64,000 bases of DNA from JAJECS01 sp965243625 (GTDB taxonomy: Bacteria > Chloroflexota > UBA11872), in contig CBDEVI010000002.1 in the NCBI GenBank assembly GCA_965243625.1, positions 1,922,001 through 1,986,000 on the forward strand, in the 5' to 3' direction. Position numbers and translations under genes: made by a program. This document shows positions 42,174-53,234 of this stretch, piece after piece. Below the pieces are notes generated by a model that saw nothing but the letters and a program-made list of their open reading frames with translations, was not told the DNA's origin and searched no databases. Position 1 is the first letter of the stretch. Every line of letters starts with the position of its first letter.

Positions 42174-42973
42174 GCGCCCACCGCCCCATAGCGCTTCACA
42201 CCGGCTCGCCAGAGCGCGACGAAGGCCGCCGCGGCGGCCACGGTCCATCCGGCCTGGATCGCCAGTCCCGTTACGAGTTCCGCGCCTTGCACGCGGCCCA
42301 GCACCACCTCGATGGGGAAGCCGACCGTGTAGCGCATCGGCAGCACCACGGCGGCCTGCTGCAGCACGCCGGGAAGCACGGCCACGGGCGCGACCTGGCC
42401 ACCGAGCAGCAGGGTCAGGCTCATCCAGATGTCCCAGAACGACATCGAGCGCGTGGTCCAGAACGCGAACATGGCGAAGCACGAGCCAATGAGGAACGAG
42501 ATCGAGGCCGCCAAGACCATGGACGGCAGGAAGAGCGCGATCCCGAGCCAATCCGGCTCGAAGGCGGGGCGGAGAATCAGGGCGAGGCCGATCCAAATGG
42601 GAACCAGAAACATCAGGTTCACGGCCTTGTAGGCGATGTTGAGCGCCCCCGCGCGCCAGAACGGATGCAGCGGACGCAGCATGTGCGGCGAGAGCCGGCC
42701 GGTCTGGATGCTCGGCGCCATGGTGTAGACCTCGATCGCCAGGGTGAGGTGCGACACGGCCATGAACACCAGGTAATAGAGGACGAAGTCGTCTCGGTCG
42801 TAGCCGGCAATGTCGCCGCCGCCGACGACGGTGGACCAAATGACCAGGTAGATGATGGGGTTGACCACTTGCCAGAGGCCGTAGAGGAACATCTCGATGC
42901 GGTACTGGAAGAGGTCCGCCAGCTCCGCGCGCAGCAGGGACGCGAAGCCCGCCAGCGTGCGCGAGCGCATCAC
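42170..42973 (-). CDS. ABC-2 family exporter permease (first membrane subunit)
   Basis: 267 residues with six predicted helices. MLRPLHPFWRAGALNIAYK follows the IQTGRLSPH turn that corresponds to the coupling region in this family. It starts at GTG 42973 (an ATG follows at once), overlapping the ATPase stop as GTGA, and in turn overlaps the second permease. It is paralogous in layout to that permease and is expected to form the heterodimeric membrane channel. Confidence 0.88.
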   Translation of the reverse strand: MMRSRTLAGFASLLRAELADLFQYRIEMFLYGLWQVVNPIIYLVIWSTVVGGGDIAGYDRDDFVLYYLVFMAVSHLTLAIEVYTMAPSIQTGRLSPHMLRPLHPFWRAGALNIAYKAVNLMFLVPIWIGLALILRPAFEPDWLGIALFLPSMVLAASISFLIGSCFAMFAFWTTRSMSFWDIWMSLTLLLGGQVAPVAVLPGVLQQAAVVLPMRYTVGFPIEVVLGRVQGAELVTGLAIQAGWTVAAAAAFVALWRAGVKRYGAVGA

Positions 42974-43953
42974 GATGCGCGCCGGTGAAATACCTGGTCG
43001 ATGACGTATTCCAGCGGCGGGTCCTCGACGCTCAGATCGGCCACCGGCAGCTCGGCCAGCATCCGGGCCGTCACCGAGGCCGCCTGCGCTTTGTCGGTGC
43101 GCACGCTGACTTGCAGGTCGTCGGCCTCGACAACCTCGCCGAAGGCCGCCACATCCCGGCGCTCGACCGGACGCTCCAGGCGCAGGGTGATGGTCTTGTG
43201 CGGGGCGTAGCGGTCGATGAGTCCCGTGAGCAGGCCGTCGTAGAGCAGCTTCCCGTGGTCGATCACGACCACGCGCTCGGCCAGCGCATTCACGTCGGCC
43301 ATGTAGTGGCTGGTGAGCAGGATCGTGGCGCCGGTGGTGGCGTTGTAGCGGGTGACGAAATCGCGGATGCGCTGCTGCATCGTCACGTCGAGCCCGATGG
43401 TCGGCTCGTCGAGAAACAAGACCCTCGGACGGTGCAAGAGGCCGGCCGCCAGCTCGGCCTTCATGCGCTCGCCAAGGGAAAGCTGGCGCACGGGCTTGGT
43501 GAGGATTTCATCCAGCTCGAGCAGGTCGACGAGCAGTCCGAGCGACTCCTGGTAGTCGGCGTCCCGCAATCCGAACACGGCCTTGTTGACGAGAAACGTG
43601 TCCAGGGCCGGCAGGTCCCAGTAGAGCTGCTGCCGCTGCCCCATGATGAGCGTGATTTGCGACAGGAATTCGCGCCGGCGCTCCCATGGCGTGAAGCCCA
43701 GCACCGTCGCCTTGCCGTCGGTCGGGTGCAACAGCCCGCTCAACAGCTTCAGCGCCGTGGTCTTCCCCGCGCCGTTGGGCCCAAGGAAGCCGACGATCTC
43801 GCCGGGCTGCACGTCGAAGGTGATGTCGTCGACGGCGCGTACGGACCGATGGCGGCGTCGCACGACGCTGCGCAAGGACTCACGCAGACCGCCCTCACGA
43901 TCGGCGACCTGGTAGTGCTTAACCAGGTTGCTCACTCGAATGTCGGCGGACAT
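42970..43953 (-). CDS. ABC exporter ATP-binding protein
   Basis: 327 residues. Walker A (GPNGAGKTT, ~62-70), a Q-loop region (LIMGQRQQLYWDLP), the signature (LSLGERMKAEL), Walker B (VLFLDEPT) and the switch His (TSHYMADV) are all intact. A C-terminal ~80-residue extension with a ferredoxin-like pattern is typical of drug- and polysaccharide-type ABC-2 ATPases. The ATG at 43953 has AGGAG six bases upstream. It heads the operon and energises the two downstream permeases. Confidence 0.95.
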   Translation of the reverse strand: MSADIRVSNLVKHYQVADREGGLRESLRSVVRRRHRSVRAVDDITFDVQPGEIVGFLGPNGAGKTTALKLLSGLLHPTDGKATVLGFTPWERRREFLSQITLIMGQRQQLYWDLPALDTFLVNKAVFGLRDADYQESLGLLVDLLELDEILTKPVRQLSLGERMKAELAAGLLHRPRVLFLDEPTIGLDVTMQQRIRDFVTRYNATTGATILLTSHYMADVNALAERVVVIDHGKLLYDGLLTGLIDRYAPHKTITLRLERPVERRDVAAFGEVVEADDLQVSVRTDKAQAASVTARMLAELPVADLSVEDPPLEYVIDQVFHRRAS

Positions 43954-44029
43954 GAAAGCTCCTGACGCGGGCGACTTCCGAGCCTAGCGCCTCACGCCTT
44001 GCCTGCCGTTCGGCCGAGGCTCCGGTGCG

Positions 44030-44884
44030 CTAGCGCGCGGGCACCCATTTGTGCAGGTAGCTGTCGGCGCCGACTTCGCCCACGTAGATCGCGCCCTGAT
44101 CGTCCACCCAGATGCCGTGGGGGCCGCCGATCCGGTCCGGGGGCTCGCGTTCCTGGGCCCACCGGGTAATCACCTGGCCGTCGAAGTCGTACACCGCGAT
44201 GCCGCGATTGAGCTCGCTGACAAATACCGCCCCGCGGTCCTCGTCGACGTAGAAGTCGCTTGGCAGCGGAATGTCGCCCCATTCGGTGATGTAGACCCCA
44301 TCGCGATCAAAGACCTGGATGCGGTCGTTCTCGCGGTCGGCCACCAGCACTCGACCGTCCCGCAGCACCCAGATGCCGTGCGGCAGGGCGAATTGACCGG
44401 GGCCGTTCCCGGGCTCGCCCCAGGTGAGCTCGTGCCGGCCGGCGGCGTCGAACCGGTGACACTTGGAGTCCCCGTAGCCATCGGACACAAAAATGGAGCC
44501 GTCGTCGGTGACGAAGGTGTTCGTGGGCTGGTTGAACAATCCGGCGGACTCGCTGGTCACATATGGATAGCCCAGGCGCCCGTGCAACGTGCCGTCGGTG
44601 CCGTAGATCCAGACCACGTGGGCCAGCTGATCGGTCAGCCACAGCCGCTCGTGGCGGTCCATGAAGACGCCGTGGGCATAGCAGAGCTCCGCGTCGCCCC
44701 AGTGGCCGATAACCTCGCCTTCGCGGCCGAGCACCGTCATGGGACGCGTGCCGCGATTGAAGCAGTAGACGCGGCCGAAGCGGTCCGTGGCGATGCTGCC
44801 AATCCAGCCCAGCGACCAGTCGGGCGGAAGCTTGAGCCAGCCGTCCACGTATTCGTAGGTGAAGTCACCGGATCCAACGCGCAT
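44030..44884 (-). CDS. NHL-repeat beta-propeller protein
   Basis: 284 residues made of repeated NHL/6-bladed-propeller strands such as GSIATDRFGRVYCFN, GVFMDRHERLWLTD, GIWVLRDGRVLVADRENDR and GIWVDDQGAIYVGEVGAD. The fold is clear. Relatives include peptidyl-glycine amidating lyase-like and scaffold proteins, so no reaction is assigned. No signal peptide from the ATG at 44884. It is transcribed in the same direction as the ABC exporter but upstream of it, with a gap of about 76 bp. Confidence 0.8.
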   Translation of the reverse strand: MRVGSGDFTYEYVDGWLKLPPDWSLGWIGSIATDRFGRVYCFNRGTRPMTVLGREGEVIGHWGDAELCYAHGVFMDRHERLWLTDQLAHVVWIYGTDGTLHGRLGYPYVTSESAGLFNQPTNTFVTDDGSIFVSDGYGDSKCHRFDAAGRHELTWGEPGNGPGQFALPHGIWVLRDGRVLVADRENDRIQVFDRDGVYITEWGDIPLPSDFYVDEDRGAVFVSELNRGIAVYDFDGQVITRWAQEREPPDRIGGPHGIWVDDQGAIYVGEVGADSYLHKWVPAR

Positions 44885-45050
44885 GCCGTTCTCCCAGGGC
44901 GGTGGCCACCGTGCGCAGCGTAGCGGGTCGCCCGACCGCGGAACGCCGGCGCGTGTGTGCCCTTCGCCACGGTGCCGCGCCACGCGTGGGCGTAGGGTTG
45001 AAGGAGACTGCTGGCCGCCACGGCAGGCGGCTCGGCGATGGAGGTGTGCG

Positions 45051-45152
45051 GTGAAGAAGAAGGTGGCAGTGCTCGTGCTGGCAATCGCGGCCGCGGCGGC
45101 GCTTGTCACGCATCGGCTGCGTCGCGAATCGGCGTCCGAGGTCTCGGCCTAG
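45051..45152 (+). CDS. Small single-pass membrane protein (33 residues)
   Basis: Begins MKKKVAVLVLAIAAAAALVT, then a basic turn (HRLRRE) and a short polar end. The GTG at 45051 follows GGAGG at good spacing. The frame is short but has the classic basic-hydrophobic-basic layout of small membrane proteins, as at 17771-17878. It is divergent from the NHL gene and followed by a hairpin. Function unknown. Confidence 0.55.
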   Translation: MKKKVAVLVLAIAAAAALVTHRLRRESASEVSA

Positions 45153-45171
45153 GCGCCGCGACGACCGCTGG

Positions 45172-45197
45172 CCCGGGTGGCGCTCGCGCCGCCCGGG
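45172..45197 (+). terminator. Hairpin after the 33-residue gene
   Basis: An 11-bp stem (cccgggtggcg with cgccgcccggg, including one G-T wobble) around a CTCG loop, 20 bp after the stop. No T-run follows, so this is a candidate terminator only. Confidence 0.4.
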
Positions 45198-45280
45198 TCC
45201 GCTGCGCTTCGGCCGCCAATCGCGTATTGCGAGCCGGAGGTCTTATCCTTAGTCGATCGATTCGCACGGCGGGCTGAGAC

Positions 45281-46126
45281 ATGTTCCAAACCATTGGGCG
45301 CACGTGGGAGCTCATCAAGATGAGCTGGGCGGTCCTGAAGAAGGACCGGGAGCTGGTGCTGTTTCCCGTGATGTCGACCGTGGCCCTGGTGATTCTGGCC
45401 GGGCTGATGATGGGCGTCGGGTCCGGCCTTGGCACGGTGGACCGTTTGGCCGGCACCGGGGCCTCCGAAGTGGACATCGCGCTGCTCGCCGTGACCTACT
45501 TCCTCCTGGCGTTCGTCGTCATCTATTTCAACTCGGCGCTCATCGGAGCGGCGATGATTCGCCTGGCCGGCGGCGACCCGACGGTCGGCGACGGCCTGCG
45601 AATGGCGAACAAGCGTCTGCCGCAAATCCTGGGATGGGCGCTCATCTCGGCGACCGTGGGCCTGATCCTGCAGGTGCTCCGCAGCCAGTCGCGTGACAAC
45701 ATGCTCGGACAGATCGTGCTCTCGCTGATCGGTGGCGTTTGGGCGTATCTGACCTACTTCGTCGTTCCCATCGTGGTCGCGGAAGGGCTGGGACCGATTG
45801 CCGCGATCCGAAGCTCGGGCTCGCTGTTCAAGCGCACCTGGGGCGAGCAGGTCACGTCGAACATCGGCTTCGGCATTCTTGGGTTCATCGCCGCGCTGAT
45901 CGGCGCCCTGCCCGCCATCCTGGTGGCCGCCGTGAGTCTTCCGGTGGGCATCGCGGTGGGCGTGGCAACCGTTGGACTCGCCCTGGCGATCGTGACGGCG
46001 CTGGAGGGCATCTTCAAGGCCGCGCTCTACGGGTACGTGGCGGACGGTCGCGTGCCCGAGGACTTCACGCGCGACTCGCTGGCCGGGGCCTACCAGAGCG
46101 GCGCCCGACCGTATCGGCCGTTCTAG
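45281..46126 (+). CDS. DUF6159-family membrane protein
   Basis: 281 residues with six hydrophobic helices. Its start (FQTIGRTWELIKMSWAVLKK) and middle (AEGLGPIAAIRSSGSLFKRTW) match a family of uncharacterised polytopic proteins seen in bacteria and archaea. The last residues (SGARPYRPF) are aromatic and proline-rich. No catalytic motif is visible. It lies upstream of the L,D-transpeptidase in the same direction, with a gap of about 100 bp. Confidence 0.75.
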   Translation: MFQTIGRTWELIKMSWAVLKKDRELVLFPVMSTVALVILAGLMMGVGSGLGTVDRLAGTGASEVDIALLAVTYFLLAFVVIYFNSALIGAAMIRLAGGDPTVGDGLRMANKRLPQILGWALISATVGLILQVLRSQSRDNMLGQIVLSLIGGVWAYLTYFVVPIVVAEGLGPIAAIRSSGSLFKRTWGEQVTSNIGFGILGFIAALIGALPAILVAAVSLPVGIAVGVATVGLALAIVTALEGIFKAALYGYVADGRVPEDFTRDSLAGAYQSGARPYRPF

Positions 46127-46225
46127 TCGAAGCCGGTCCTTCGCGGGGGCTGTTATCATTTTGTACCGGGCTTCGCGGTTGGTGCCGTGATCGGTTAGCC
46201 GCGTAGTTTGCAGGAGTTGACGGAC

Positions 46226-47275
46226 GTGCCGCAGGGTCCTCGAATCGGGCGACGCCGGCTGCTCGCGCTAGCGGCCGGCAGCGGCGCCATGGCAGCCGGC
46301 GGCCTTGTCACGTCGGTGAGCGCCGAAGAGCCGATCGAGCCCCAGCCCCAAACCGTCTACGTCCCCGAAACCGGTCACCACATTGCCGGTCGAATCCTCG
46401 ACTGGTGGTTGCAATACGGCCGCGAGTCGTCGATCGGCTGGCCGATTACCGAGCCGCTGAAGTTTGGCCGCGAGCGGATCCAGTATTTCGAGCGCGGCGC
46501 CCTGCTCACCGATGCCTGGACACGAGATCCGCTCGGAGTCATCCCACTCAACCTGGGAACGGCTTGGGCACTGCAACAAGAGTCGGCAGATCAACCGCAT
46601 GACTACGGATGGTGGTTTCCACAGACGAAGCGAGGAGTCCATCCTGTCTTCTGGGAGGCATTCCGCGAGGGCGGCGGCGTCTTCGCGTTTGGCTACCCGG
46701 TCCTTTGGGGCGCCGAGACCACCAGCGGGTTGCGCCAGGCCTTCAGCCGCTCGATCTGGCGGGACACGTCTCAAGGCCTCGTCCAAGACCCCGTGGGCAT
46801 TTACGTCGCCGAGTCGCGCGGTCTGAGCACGGCCCCGGTCAGGCAGTCGGTGATCGCGCCGCCCTACGACGCGGCGCACTGGCCGACTCGGACGATCTAT
46901 CCGTCGGCGCGCCGGGCCGAGGTCGATCTCACGCGGCAGGTCACCACCTTCTTCGCGGACGACCAACCGGTCTACGAAGCGTTGATCTCAACCGGGCTGC
47001 CGCCGGACTTCACGCCGCCGGGCGATTTCGAGATTTTCTGGCGGATCGAGCGCGCCCGGTTGATTTCCAACGGCAGCACGCTGAAAACGTACGACGTGCC
47101 CAACGTGCTGCACGTCCAATATTTCACGGAAAGCTGGATCGGGTTTCACTACGCCTACTGGCATGACGCGTTCGGCAGCGTGTATAGCGCCGGTTGCGTG
47201 AACATGCGGCTGCACGACTCGCAGTGGGCGTGGGACTTCTGTGCGAACGGCACGCCGGTCACCGTGCACCACTAG
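46226..47275 (+). CDS. Exported L,D-transpeptidase (YkuD fold)
   Basis: 349 residues. A twin-arginine-like signal (GRRRLLALAAGSG) is followed by an Ala-rich cleavage region. Residues ~40-200 form an accessory domain with LGFP-like segments (SSIGWPITEPL, FAFGYPVLWGAE). The C-terminal YkuD domain has the active-site stretch SAGCVNMR (catalytic Cys ~333) and an upstream His in IGFHYAYWHD. Such enzymes make 3-3 peptidoglycan cross-links or attach proteins to the wall. The GTG at 46226 has AGGAG nine bases upstream; a TTG at 46208 precedes that site and is rejected. Confidence 0.9.
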   Translation: MPQGPRIGRRRLLALAAGSGAMAAGGLVTSVSAEEPIEPQPQTVYVPETGHHIAGRILDWWLQYGRESSIGWPITEPLKFGRERIQYFERGALLTDAWTRDPLGVIPLNLGTAWALQQESADQPHDYGWWFPQTKRGVHPVFWEAFREGGGVFAFGYPVLWGAETTSGLRQAFSRSIWRDTSQGLVQDPVGIYVAESRGLSTAPVRQSVIAPPYDAAHWPTRTIYPSARRAEVDLTRQVTTFFADDQPVYEALISTGLPPDFTPPGDFEIFWRIERARLISNGSTLKTYDVPNVLHVQYFTESWIGFHYAYWHDAFGSVYSAGCVNMRLHDSQWAWDFCANGTPVTVHH

Positions 47276-47291
47276 GCTTCGGCCGCGCGGT

Positions 47292-49157
47292 CTATTCGGC
47301 GAGGACGCCGCTCTCTTCAGGCTGGGGCGCGTAGGGCCGTCGTCCGGCCGGTAGCGGCTCGGGGCGCTCCGCGACAAACCCCGTGGCTTGCGCGGCCGCG
47401 GCAACCGAATCAAGGCCGAGGAATTCGATGGTGTCGGCGTAAGGACGCCCGGTCTCCGGGTGCCACCCGTGGTCGCGATAGTAGGCCTGCACCTCTTTCC
47501 TGACGGTGTCGCGGCTGAGCCGACGGTCGCGCAGCGGCCCGTGTCGCAACGGCTGGTGCAGGCGGTCCGGGAGGCGGTCGTCGTCCGGCGTCAGCCCCTC
47601 CCGCAGATTGAACAGCCGCGCCATGGTGACGCCGCGCTCGAAGGTCGCGTGCAGTTCGTCCGGTGAGACCTCCCAGCCCGTGGCCGCGTTCAGCAGCGTC
47701 AAGGTCGTGGCCTCGTCGTACTGCAGGAAGTGGCACAGGCCCACCGTGTTGCGAAGCCCGGACCGCTTGCCGGCGGCGCCGGTGTGATCACCACCGGTCG
47801 GGGTGACCGGGTAGTTGCGGCGCATCTCCGGCATCGCGCGCGGATCGTGCATGGCCACCTCGAGCCCCTTGACGTGGACGACTCTCGCCTCGGCATCCGC
47901 CCCCAGGGTGCGCGCCGCCCGCAGCGAGCCCTCGGCCAGCAGGTCGCCCACGCCCTCGCGGCGGGCGATCTTGCCGATCACCCGCAGCAGGTCGTCGGCG
48001 GATCCGAAGTGCAGCGTTTCGCCTCTGAGCCGGTCCTCGTCCATGAGGCCAAGCTCGACCATCTCCATGGCCCACGCGATCGTCGCGCCGCAGGAGATGC
48101 TGTCCATGCCCAGCGCGTTGAGCATTTCATGGCCCTTGCAGACGGCCATGACGTCGACGACGCCGGTGTTGGGTCCGATGGCCGCCATCGTTTCGTACTC
48201 GGGACCGCCGTATTTTGGATCGACCTCGAGGTCGGGACGCCTGACCTTGACCCGCTTCTTACAGCGCACCGAGCAGGCATAGCAGCGATCCATCTCGTGC
48301 TCGGTGAGCTCTTGGATGGCCAGCGCGTCCACCTGATCGCCGCCCGGCAGCCGGCCGTCGCGGAAGTTGTGCGCCGCGAGGTGACCCTCGAGCTGCTTCG
48401 ACTTGACCATGGCGCCGGTGCCCCAAGTGTGCAGCCGATGGTGCGGTTCGCCCGGCGCGAGCGTTTCCTGGGCCACCCAGCGCGCCACCCCGGCAATCGC
48501 CCGCGGGTCGGCCGCGGTTACCGGCTGGGCGCCGCGGACGGCGATGGCCCTGAGGTTCTTCGATCCCATCACGGCGCCCAGGCCCGTGCGGCCGGCCACC
48601 TCGTTGAGATCGTGGACGACGCAGGCGAACCGCACCAGGTTCTCTCCGGCGGGACCGATCTGGGCCACGCGCACCTGCGAATCGCCCAGCTCGGCCCGGA
48701 TCTTGGACTCCACCGGACCCGTCAGCTCGCCCCACAGATGTCGAGCGTCCCGCAACTCGAATTCGCCGTCGTGGACCCAGAGGTACACCGGATGCGCAGC
48801 CCGCCCCTGCACGATGATGGCGTCCCAGCCGGCCCGCTTGAGCTCGGCGCCCCAGTACCCGCCGGCCTCGGACTCACCGAAGAGGCCGGTGAGCGGCGAC
48901 TTGGCGCCCACGCTGTGCCGGCTGCCCCCAGGAACGGGGACACCGGTGATGGGGCCGAGCGCGAACACGAGGCGATTCTCGGGATCGAACGCGTCAATTC
49001 CCGGCGGGATCTCCGAAAGCAGCGTGTGGGCGATGACGTTGCGCCCGCCCATGTGATGGCGCATGAAGTCCGGCTCGGGCCGCTCGACCGATAGGCGACC
49101 GGTAGTCAGATCAACGCGCAGGAAGCGCCGGCGCACCGAGCCTGCGGAGGGCGCCAT
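47292..49157 (-). CDS. aor: Aldehyde ferredoxin oxidoreductase (tungsten/molybdenum pterin enzyme)
   Basis: 621 residues. AOR-family enzymes oxidise aldehydes to acids with a bis-pterin W or Mo centre and one 4Fe-4S cluster, passing electrons to ferredoxin. The N-terminal domain has RVDLTTGRL and GGRNVIAHTLL. Cluster ligands are visible as CYACSVRCKK (~290) and a distal Cys in GLCHFLQ. The pterin-binding segment GRTGLGAVMGSKNLRA is standard. The ATG at 49157 lies 2 bp after the MoaD-like gene, a common pairing. Its C-terminus (after ~550) is Arg/Pro-rich and less conserved. The exact aldehyde substrate is unknown. Confidence 0.93.
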   Translation of the reverse strand: MAPSAGSVRRRFLRVDLTTGRLSVERPEPDFMRHHMGGRNVIAHTLLSEIPPGIDAFDPENRLVFALGPITGVPVPGGSRHSVGAKSPLTGLFGESEAGGYWGAELKRAGWDAIIVQGRAAHPVYLWVHDGEFELRDARHLWGELTGPVESKIRAELGDSQVRVAQIGPAGENLVRFACVVHDLNEVAGRTGLGAVMGSKNLRAIAVRGAQPVTAADPRAIAGVARWVAQETLAPGEPHHRLHTWGTGAMVKSKQLEGHLAAHNFRDGRLPGGDQVDALAIQELTEHEMDRCYACSVRCKKRVKVRRPDLEVDPKYGGPEYETMAAIGPNTGVVDVMAVCKGHEMLNALGMDSISCGATIAWAMEMVELGLMDEDRLRGETLHFGSADDLLRVIGKIARREGVGDLLAEGSLRAARTLGADAEARVVHVKGLEVAMHDPRAMPEMRRNYPVTPTGGDHTGAAGKRSGLRNTVGLCHFLQYDEATTLTLLNAATGWEVSPDELHATFERGVTMARLFNLREGLTPDDDRLPDRLHQPLRHGPLRDRRLSRDTVRKEVQAYYRDHGWHPETGRPYADTIEFLGLDSVAAAAQATGFVAERPEPLPAGRRPYAPQPEESGVLAE

Positions 49158-49159
49158 GG

Positions 49160-49408
49160 CTACACGCCGCCCGACATCGGGACGAGGATGTCGACCAGGT
49201 CGCCGGCCGCCAGCGCGGCGTCGCGCTCTGCCAACTCGCCGTTCAGGCCAAGCGTGAGGCGCGGTTCGGCATCGACGCCGTAGCGTTCGAGGAGATCCTG
49301 GATCGTGGCTCCCGCCGGCACGTCAACCTCCCGCACCGCGCCGGTACCCGGAAAGTAGCGGGCAAGGTCCGCGTAGGGTCGCACACGCACGCGAAGCGGC
49401 GGGGTCAT
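49160..49408 (-). CDS. MoaD/ThiS-family sulfur-carrier-like protein
   Basis: 82 residues with a ubiquitin-like fold pattern: VRVRPYADLARYF, VDVPAGATIQDLLE, LTLGLNGE, GDLVDILVPMSGGV. MoaD proteins end in Gly-Gly, which is adenylylated and thiocarboxylated for pterin sulfur insertion. Here one extra Val follows the Gly-Gly, so the tail would need trimming or serves another role. It starts at ATG 49408 after GAGAGG. The stop lies 2 bp before the aldehyde oxidoreductase, whose cofactor it probably helps to build. Confidence 0.85.
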   Translation of the reverse strand: MTPPLRVRVRPYADLARYFPGTGAVREVDVPAGATIQDLLERYGVDAEPRLTLGLNGELAERDAALAAGDLVDILVPMSGGV

Positions 49409-49453
49409 CGTGCACCATCCTCTCCCTCCGGCCCGACGCCGACCGACCAGGCG

Positions 49454-50374
49454 CTAGGGCACCGACCGCCCGCGCACCGCCGTCTCGATGCGATAGACAG
49501 ACGTTTGCGCCGTCACGAACAGCGTGTTCCACCCGGACCCGCCCCAGGCCAGATTCGATGGCCGGGCGGGAGTGACGATGACCCCCAGCACGTCGCCGTC
49601 GGGCTCGACGACCCAGACTCCGCCCGGACCCGTGCTCCACAGCCGGCCCTCCGCATCGCACTTCATACCGTCCGGATTGTTCGGCGCCGGGTGCGCGTCC
49701 ATGTCCACGAACTGCCGTGGGTTCGCCAGCGACCCGTCGTGCGCCACGTCGAATGCCCAGATGTCTCGCGGTCCGCCCGAATCGCCGACGTAGAGCACGG
49801 ATTCGTCGGGCGAAAACGCCAGCCCGTTCGGTCGCACGAAGCGATCGGTCGCCAGCGCGAGCGAGCCGTCCGGCGCAAGCCGGTAGACGGCGTTCACCGG
49901 CTGCTCCTTGGCGTCGGGACCCAGCGGATCGATGCCGTAGGGCGGATCGGTGAAGTAGATGTCGCCGTTGCGGCGCACGACCAGGTCGTTCGGGCTGTTG
50001 AGCCGCCGTCCCTCGAAGTAGGCGGCGATGGGATCCGGCTGCGCGTTGGCGTCGAACCGCAGCACCGCCCGCGCGGTGTGGGCGCAGGCCATGACATTGC
50101 CGTCGCGGTCCAGGGTCAGCCCGTTGGTTGAGCCGCTGCCCGCGCGAAATGTCGTGAGCTCGGGGCCCTCGGGCAGCTCGCGCCAGCGGCAGATTCGGTC
50201 GTTCGGGATGTCGCTGAAGAGCAGATGATCGCCGCGCCAGACCGGTCCCTCGGTGAAGCCGAGCCCGCTGGCGATGCGCTCGAACCGCGCCCCGGGCGCC
50301 AGCAGCTCATGCAGCCGCCCGCTGCGATCCTCGAGCGCGAGCGCGTGTTCCTCGTCGACGAAACGGTGCGCCAT
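49454..50374 (-). CDS. SMP-30/gluconolactonase/LRE family protein
   Basis: 306 residues, a six-bladed propeller lactonase. Calcium-site and catalytic positions appear in FTEGPVW (Glu), STNGLTLDRDGN, NSPNDLVVRRNGDIYFTDPPYG (Asn and Asp), RPNGLAFSPDE and DNPDG-like segments. Enzymes of this family open sugar lactones such as gluconolactone. The ATG at 50374 follows AAGG at good spacing; upstream in-frame residues are low-complexity. It is followed by the MoaD-AOR pair on the same strand, and a sugar-aldehyde to acid route is conceivable. It is divergent from acs. Confidence 0.9.
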   Translation of the reverse strand: MAHRFVDEEHALALEDRSGRLHELLAPGARFERIASGLGFTEGPVWRGDHLLFSDIPNDRICRWRELPEGPELTTFRAGSGSTNGLTLDRDGNVMACAHTARAVLRFDANAQPDPIAAYFEGRRLNSPNDLVVRRNGDIYFTDPPYGIDPLGPDAKEQPVNAVYRLAPDGSLALATDRFVRPNGLAFSPDESVLYVGDSGGPRDIWAFDVAHDGSLANPRQFVDMDAHPAPNNPDGMKCDAEGRLWSTGPGGVWVVEPDGDVLGVIVTPARPSNLAWGGSGWNTLFVTAQTSVYRIETAVRGRSVP

Positions 50375-50516
50375 TCCAACCTTCAGGCGGTGCCAGTTGG
50401 TGTAAGCCCGATGATGCCCGACGGGAGCACGGCGCGCGACACCGCAAACGGTTGACAGGCTTTCGGCGGCGCTCCTAGCCTCTTGTCGGCGCCTCTCCAT
50501 CACGGCGGCATGACGT

Positions 50517-52514
<1,998 letters not shown>

Positions 52515-52600
52515 CCCCGCTGAAGCAATCCGCCCGACGTAATACCATGGCGCCGGCGCCGCGATTGGAGCGGCGCCGTTCAGCGGAGCAGCGCAGGTCT

Positions 52601-53167
52601 ATGCCGGTCAACGGGTCCCGTCGAACCGCGCGCCTCGGGCGCGCCATTTGCGTGTTTCTGAGCGGCGTTTTCCTCGCCGGCGCCCTGGCGGCCTGCGGCG
52701 AGTCGAGCCGTTTCTCCGACCTGGCGCCCACCCCTGAACCGACCCCCGCCGTCGCCCAACTGCTGGCCATGGTCCCGGCGGGACGGACCGCGCCCAACCT
52801 GGCCCCGGCGCCGCCCCCGCGCACGCCGGAAGCGGTCATTACCATGGCGGCGCCGACGCCCGTCGTGATCGAGACGCCGACGCCGCCGCCAAGCGGGGAG
52901 GGACCGGCCCCGCCGCCACCGACGGCGGCGCCGCCCAGCGACCTTTCCCCCGGGCATCAGCTTTTCATCGCCAACGGCTGCACGGTCTGCCACGCCGAAG
53001 ACCTGAGCGGCGGCATCGGACCGGCGCTCGCGGGACGGACGGTTGACGATCTGACCGAGGAGCGCATCCGCCAGCAGCTCGGCGAGGGCGGCAACGGCAT
53101 GCCGCCGTTTCCCGACTTGACGGAAGAGCAAATCGTTCAGCTCATGGAATTCATTCGCAGCTCCTGA
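52601..53167 (+). CDS. Lipoprotein c-type cytochrome
   Basis: 188 residues. A basic N-terminus and hydrophobic segment end in a lipobox (LAAC, Cys ~31). A Pro/Ala/Thr-rich linker covers ~40-125. The C-terminal ~65 residues are a class I cytochrome c with haem site CTVCH and a likely axial Met in GMPPFPDLT, ending in a helix (EEQIVQLMEFIRSS). It should be tethered outside the cytoplasmic membrane and carry electrons. The ATG at 52601 is preferred over an ATG at 52547, which would add an Arg-rich leader. It is immediately upstream of the two selenoprotein-like genes on the same strand. Confidence 0.88.
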   Translation: MPVNGSRRTARLGRAICVFLSGVFLAGALAACGESSRFSDLAPTPEPTPAVAQLLAMVPAGRTAPNLAPAPPPRTPEAVITMAAPTPVVIETPTPPPSGEGPAPPPPTAAPPSDLSPGHQLFIANGCTVCHAEDLSGGIGPALAGRTVDDLTEERIRQQLGEGGNGMPPFPDLTEEQIVQLMEFIRSS

Positions 53168-53234
53168 GTCCAAAATGACAATGCGCGTCCGCGCGCTCGT
53201 CGTAGAATCTGATGAAGGTCCGGTGAGGAGCGCC

